A DNA stretch of 64,000 nucleotides from Diprion similis (lineage: Eukaryota; Arthropoda; Insecta; Hymenoptera; Diprionidae). Shown here piece by piece: positions 63,859 through 64,000 of this stretch (position 1 is its first letter; each line of letters begins with the position of its first letter). The position numbers were made by a program, and so were the translations under genes. Under the pieces are notes generated by a model. That model was not told the origin of the DNA. It did no database searches and saw only the letters and a program-made list of their open reading frames with translations. The stretch lies in contig NC_060112.1 of assembly GCF_021155765.1 (NCBI RefSeq), forward strand, positions 26,440,001-26,504,000, written 5' to 3'.

Positions 63859-64000
63859 TGCACATGCAACAAGATATAGCAATAAACCCACGTGCAAGTT
63901 GTGTAGGAGGACATTAATATGAGAGTATAAGATGTAAGTCCACGCACGGATATTTATTCTGATATTAAGGATAAGAACTTGCGTTGAAAAACTTGGCCGA

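Noticed and set aside
1-64000. CRISPR arrays, phage or bacterial defence systems
   Set aside because: The DNA is eukaryotic with spliced genes. The only regular array has 312-bp units without spacers, so it is a satellite.

Overview
The window looks like a piece of an insect nuclear genome. It is AT-rich, protein-coding genes are split by GT-AG introns (many only 70-100 nt), and the gene set has clear animal orthologues with an insect flavour. A kinetochore CENP-K-like gene argues against Drosophila-type flies. A hymenopteran is my best guess, but the sequence does not prove it. No bacterial features, tRNA, rRNA or CRISPR array was seen.

Layout: (1) 3319-6463, minus strand: a four-exon secreted pentraxin-domain protein with a 420-bp foldback element in one intron. 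(2) 13449-32224, plus strand: fifteen exons of a large Aip3/Bud6-domain coiled-coil scaffold gene (orthologue of Drosophila CG32809, related to vertebrate SRCIN1/KIAA1217). Its 5' part was not found. Its introns carry MITE-like and foldback repeats, and several exons are frame-neutral cassettes. (3) 37.66-43.15 kb: a satellite of about 16 tandem 312-bp monomers with homogenised centre and decayed edges; one diverged monomer lies 4 kb away near 47.2 kb. (4) 44094-55 kb: a compact gene cluster: DDX19/Dbp5 helicase (minus), a CENP-K-like gene (plus), Arp8 of the INO80 complex (minus) and the ESCRT-I subunit VPS37A (plus), arranged as alternating divergent and convergent pairs. (5) 56519-63858, minus strand: a procollagen-lysine hydroxylase/glycosyltransferase (PLOD) gene, with two tandem one-Ig-domain secreted protein genes (OIG-4-like) nested in one of its introns on the opposite strand.

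The most notable observations are in PLOD: two 147-nt versions of one exon separated by only 34 nt, which should force mutually exclusive splicing, and a putative first coding exon whose signal-peptide core is encoded by a trinucleotide microsatellite. The genes are not one pathway. They cover mRNA export, kinetochore, chromatin remodelling, endosomal sorting, collagen modification and extracellular recognition. All gene models were built by eye from reading frames, splice sites and remembered family features. Exon edges agree in phase throughout, but no transcript data were available.
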